Notes under the pieces: model-generated | What the model was told of the DNA's origin: nothing | Database searches by the model: none | Seen by the model: the letters and a program-made list of their open reading frames with translations, nothing else | Program-made: the position numbers and the translations under genes | Origin: Peteryoungia aggregata LMG 23059 | GTDB taxonomy: Bacteria > Pseudomonadota > Alphaproteobacteria > Rhizobiales > Rhizobiaceae | Direction: 5' to 3' | Length of the DNA: 64,000 nucleotides | Assembly: GCF_030814435.1 (NCBI RefSeq) | Contig: NZ_JAUSUW010000006.1 | Coordinates: 124,001-188,000 of the forward strand | Shown here: piece by piece, positions 62,727 to 64,000 of the stretch | Layout of the letters: every line of letters begins with the position of its first letter | Numbering within the stretch: position 1 is the first letter of the stretch

Positions 62727-63349
62727 GGCGCACCTCGCTCGACAATCGATCGGGCGAACGCCAGATCCTCTGGTGTATTGACGTTGAAGAACGGGTCCAC
62801 GGGACCAGTTGGCTCTTCGGACATCGGGAAGTCGACGGTCTCGGATGGATGTCGGGCGATGAAATCGAAGACGCGACGATGGTCGGGGTGTTCGAGCCAC
62901 CGCTCCAGATCATCGCCAAGGGAGAGGGGCCAGAGCGCTGTGATCGGATGAGCCCGTCCGGCGGATGCCGCCATGACAATCGTGCCTGCGACGGCTTCCT
63001 GCGTGAGGCGCTCGACCAGATCAGTTGGCAGGAACGGCGTGTCACAGGGCGTGGTCAGCAGATGGGTCGGTCCATCACCTGCCTTGGAGAAAGCCCGCAA
63101 ACCAGCGAGAACGCCGGCCAGCGGCCCCGGCCTGTCCGGTCGCGAATCCGGAATGACCCGAATATGCGCCGCCAGGGGATGTTCGGTCGGTGCATTGAGG
63201 CTGACGCCGCACACCTGTGCGTCCAGGCGCCGTGCGACCCACAGCGCCAGCGGTGTGTCGCCGATCCGTATCTGGGCCTTGTCGATCCCCATGCGTCGTG
63301 ACAGGCCGCCGGCGAGGATCAGGGCGGGAGGACGCGTCGATTGCGCCAT
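62723..63349 (-). CDS. mobA: Molybdenum cofactor guanylyltransferase MobA
   Basis: MobA transfers GMP from GTP to molybdopterin. The 208-aa protein shows the nucleotide-binding start ALILAGGLSRRMGIDKAQI, the PGPLAGVLAGL region, TTPCDTPFLPTDLV and VDPFFNVNTPEDL near the end. The start is ATG 63349. It precedes mobB with overlapping stop and start codons, forming a MobAB unit. The MFS transporter gene lies four bases upstream on the same strand. Confidence 0.94.
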   Translation of the reverse strand: MAQSTRPPALILAGGLSRRMGIDKAQIRIGDTPLALWVARRLDAQVCGVSLNAPTEHPLAAHIRVIPDSRPDRPGPLAGVLAGLRAFSKAGDGPTHLLTTPCDTPFLPTDLVERLTQEAVAGTIVMAASAGRAHPITALWPLSLGDDLERWLEHPDHRRVFDFIARHPSETVDFPMSEEPTGPVDPFFNVNTPEDLAFARSIVERGAP

Positions 63350-63353
63350 GGCG

Positions 63354-63998
63354 TCACCGTTCCTCCTCTGGCGCCAGCCGCAGCAGGCCAATGGCGACGA
63401 GCGCCAGGATGCAGCAGCCCAGCATGACGAGCAGCAGCGGCATGGCGCCGGTCTCTTCACTGAGAATGCGCGAGGCGAGCCAGGAGACAAAGGCGCCGCC
63501 GCCCATGCTGATCGCACCCCCGAGGCCGGAGGCTGATCCGGCCAGTTCCGGGCGGACGCTGACGATGCCGGCATTGGTGCTCGGCAAGGAGAGGCCGTTG
63601 CCGAAGCCGACGACCACCTGCGGCGCAAAGAAGGCGAGCGAGGAGGTGATGCCCTGCGCGAACAGCAAGATCGGAACTGCGGCGCCGACCAGGGCGACGA
63701 TACCGCCGATCAGCATCATCATGTCGATGCCGGCACGTCTTGCGAACCTGCCGGAGAGGTAATTTCCCACGATATAGCCTGCCGCAATGAACATGAACTG
63801 CAGGCCGAGCATACTTGGTGTCAGGCCCATCAGTGTGCCGCCGACGAAGGGGGCTCCGCCGAGAAACGCAAAGAAGGCACCGGATGTGAAGGTGCTGGCC
63901 ATGGTGTAGCCCCAGAAACGGGGGGATGCGAGCAGGCTTGGCCAGGCCCGAAACTGCTGCGAGAAGCTGCCGCTCTTCTGGCGGTTGGTCTCGCCCAG
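63354..63998 (-). CDS. Bcr/CflA-type MFS transporter (5' end outside window)
   Basis: The reading frame continues to the right edge of the window, so the N-terminal half is missing. The visible 214 residues begin in the central loop (GETNRQKSGSFSQQF) and contain about six membrane helices. The sequence TPSMLGLQFMFIAAGYIVGN followed by LSGRFARRAGID fits the drug:H+ antiporter DHA1 Bcr/CflA group. It ends EEER just before mobA. Methionine at 63902 is internal and not a start. The exported compound is unknown. Confidence 0.88.
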   Translation of the reverse strand: MGETNRQKSGSFSQQFRAWPSLLASPRFWGYTMASTFTSGAFFAFLGGAPFVGGTLMGLTPSMLGLQFMFIAAGYIVGNYLSGRFARRAGIDMMMLIGGIVALVGAAVPILLFAQGITSSLAFFAPQVVVGFGNGLSLPSTNAGIVSVRPELAGSASGLGGAISMGGGAFVSWLASRILSEETGAMPLLLVMLGCCILALVAIGLLRLAPEEER

Positions 63999-64000
63999 GT

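Overview
The window is a gene-dense, roughly 60% G+C segment of an alphaproteobacterial chromosome, most likely from the family Rhizobiaceae (Rhizobium, Agrobacterium or Sinorhizobium type). The order hflK-hflC-DUF2065-Do protease, serB divergent from miaA, then ilvI-ilvH, with tetR-ilvC further on, is typical of that group. So are the hmuTUV haem importer, usg, DUF1289 and several c-di-GMP enzymes. There is no rRNA, CRISPR array, insertion sequence, phage or integrase. The window looks like core chromosome with a few accessory patches.

1-13.3 kb: membrane-protein quality control (HflK/HflC, DUF2065, Do-type protease), a GGDEF-EAL protein, a GNAT acetyltransferase, phosphoserine phosphatase, tRNA dimethylallyltransferase, a HerA-like ATPase, and the acetolactate synthase operon. 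That operon is preceded by a complete transcription attenuator: promoter, near-leaderless leader peptide with a Val-Val-Leu-Ile-Val-Val run, and an intrinsic terminator. 13.3-25.2 kb: an ArsR-type regulator with a charged tail, DUF2269, an SDR-DoxX fusion, an aldo-keto reductase, a LysE exporter followed closely by a nitrile hydratase alpha-beta-activator cluster, a RecD-like helicase, DUF4405, a MerR-LuxR composite regulator, an unknown conserved protein, pdxJ, and an Asp/Glu racemase divergent from an Lrp regulator.

25.2-27.0 kb is the most unusual patch. Three near-identical 366-bp tandem units each encode the same 82-aa exported protein, followed by a diverged fourth paralogue whose upstream region carries two similar inverted repeats. 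27.0-34.7 kb: tetR and ilvC, a diguanylate cyclase, an aminotransferase behind a 17-bp perfect inverted repeat, an endonuclease/phosphatase-NUDIX pair, a PhzF protein and tRNA-Lys(CTT). 35-38.9 kb is a haem-uptake locus: hmuTUV on the minus strand, divergent from an IsdG-like haem monooxygenase and hutX.

39-49.4 kb: a DUF3772 MscS channel, two paralogous double-receiver proteins (one REC-REC with a lost phospho-acceptor, one REC-REC-GGDEF), an ABC-2 exporter, an AA-clan aspartic protease, DUF1289, and divergent cobS and cobT with dgkA. 49.4-64 kb: a histidine kinase, an exported nuclease, a UDG-superfamily protein, an Lrp regulator, a beta-hydroxyacid dehydrogenase, an unrecognised membrane protein with a palindrome over its putative promoter, a TPR-methyltransferase, usg, a polar amino-acid ABC importer without a local ATPase gene, a large OmpA-family protein with a charged coiled coil, mobA/mobB, and the end of a Bcr/CflA-type MFS transporter.

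No clearly new multi-gene system was found. The strongest leads are the tandem secreted-protein array with its paired operators, the ilv attenuator, the His-rich cobalt-type nitrile hydratase, and the REC-REC/PleD-like pair. All calls rest on reading translated sequence and motifs. No database search or folding program was run.
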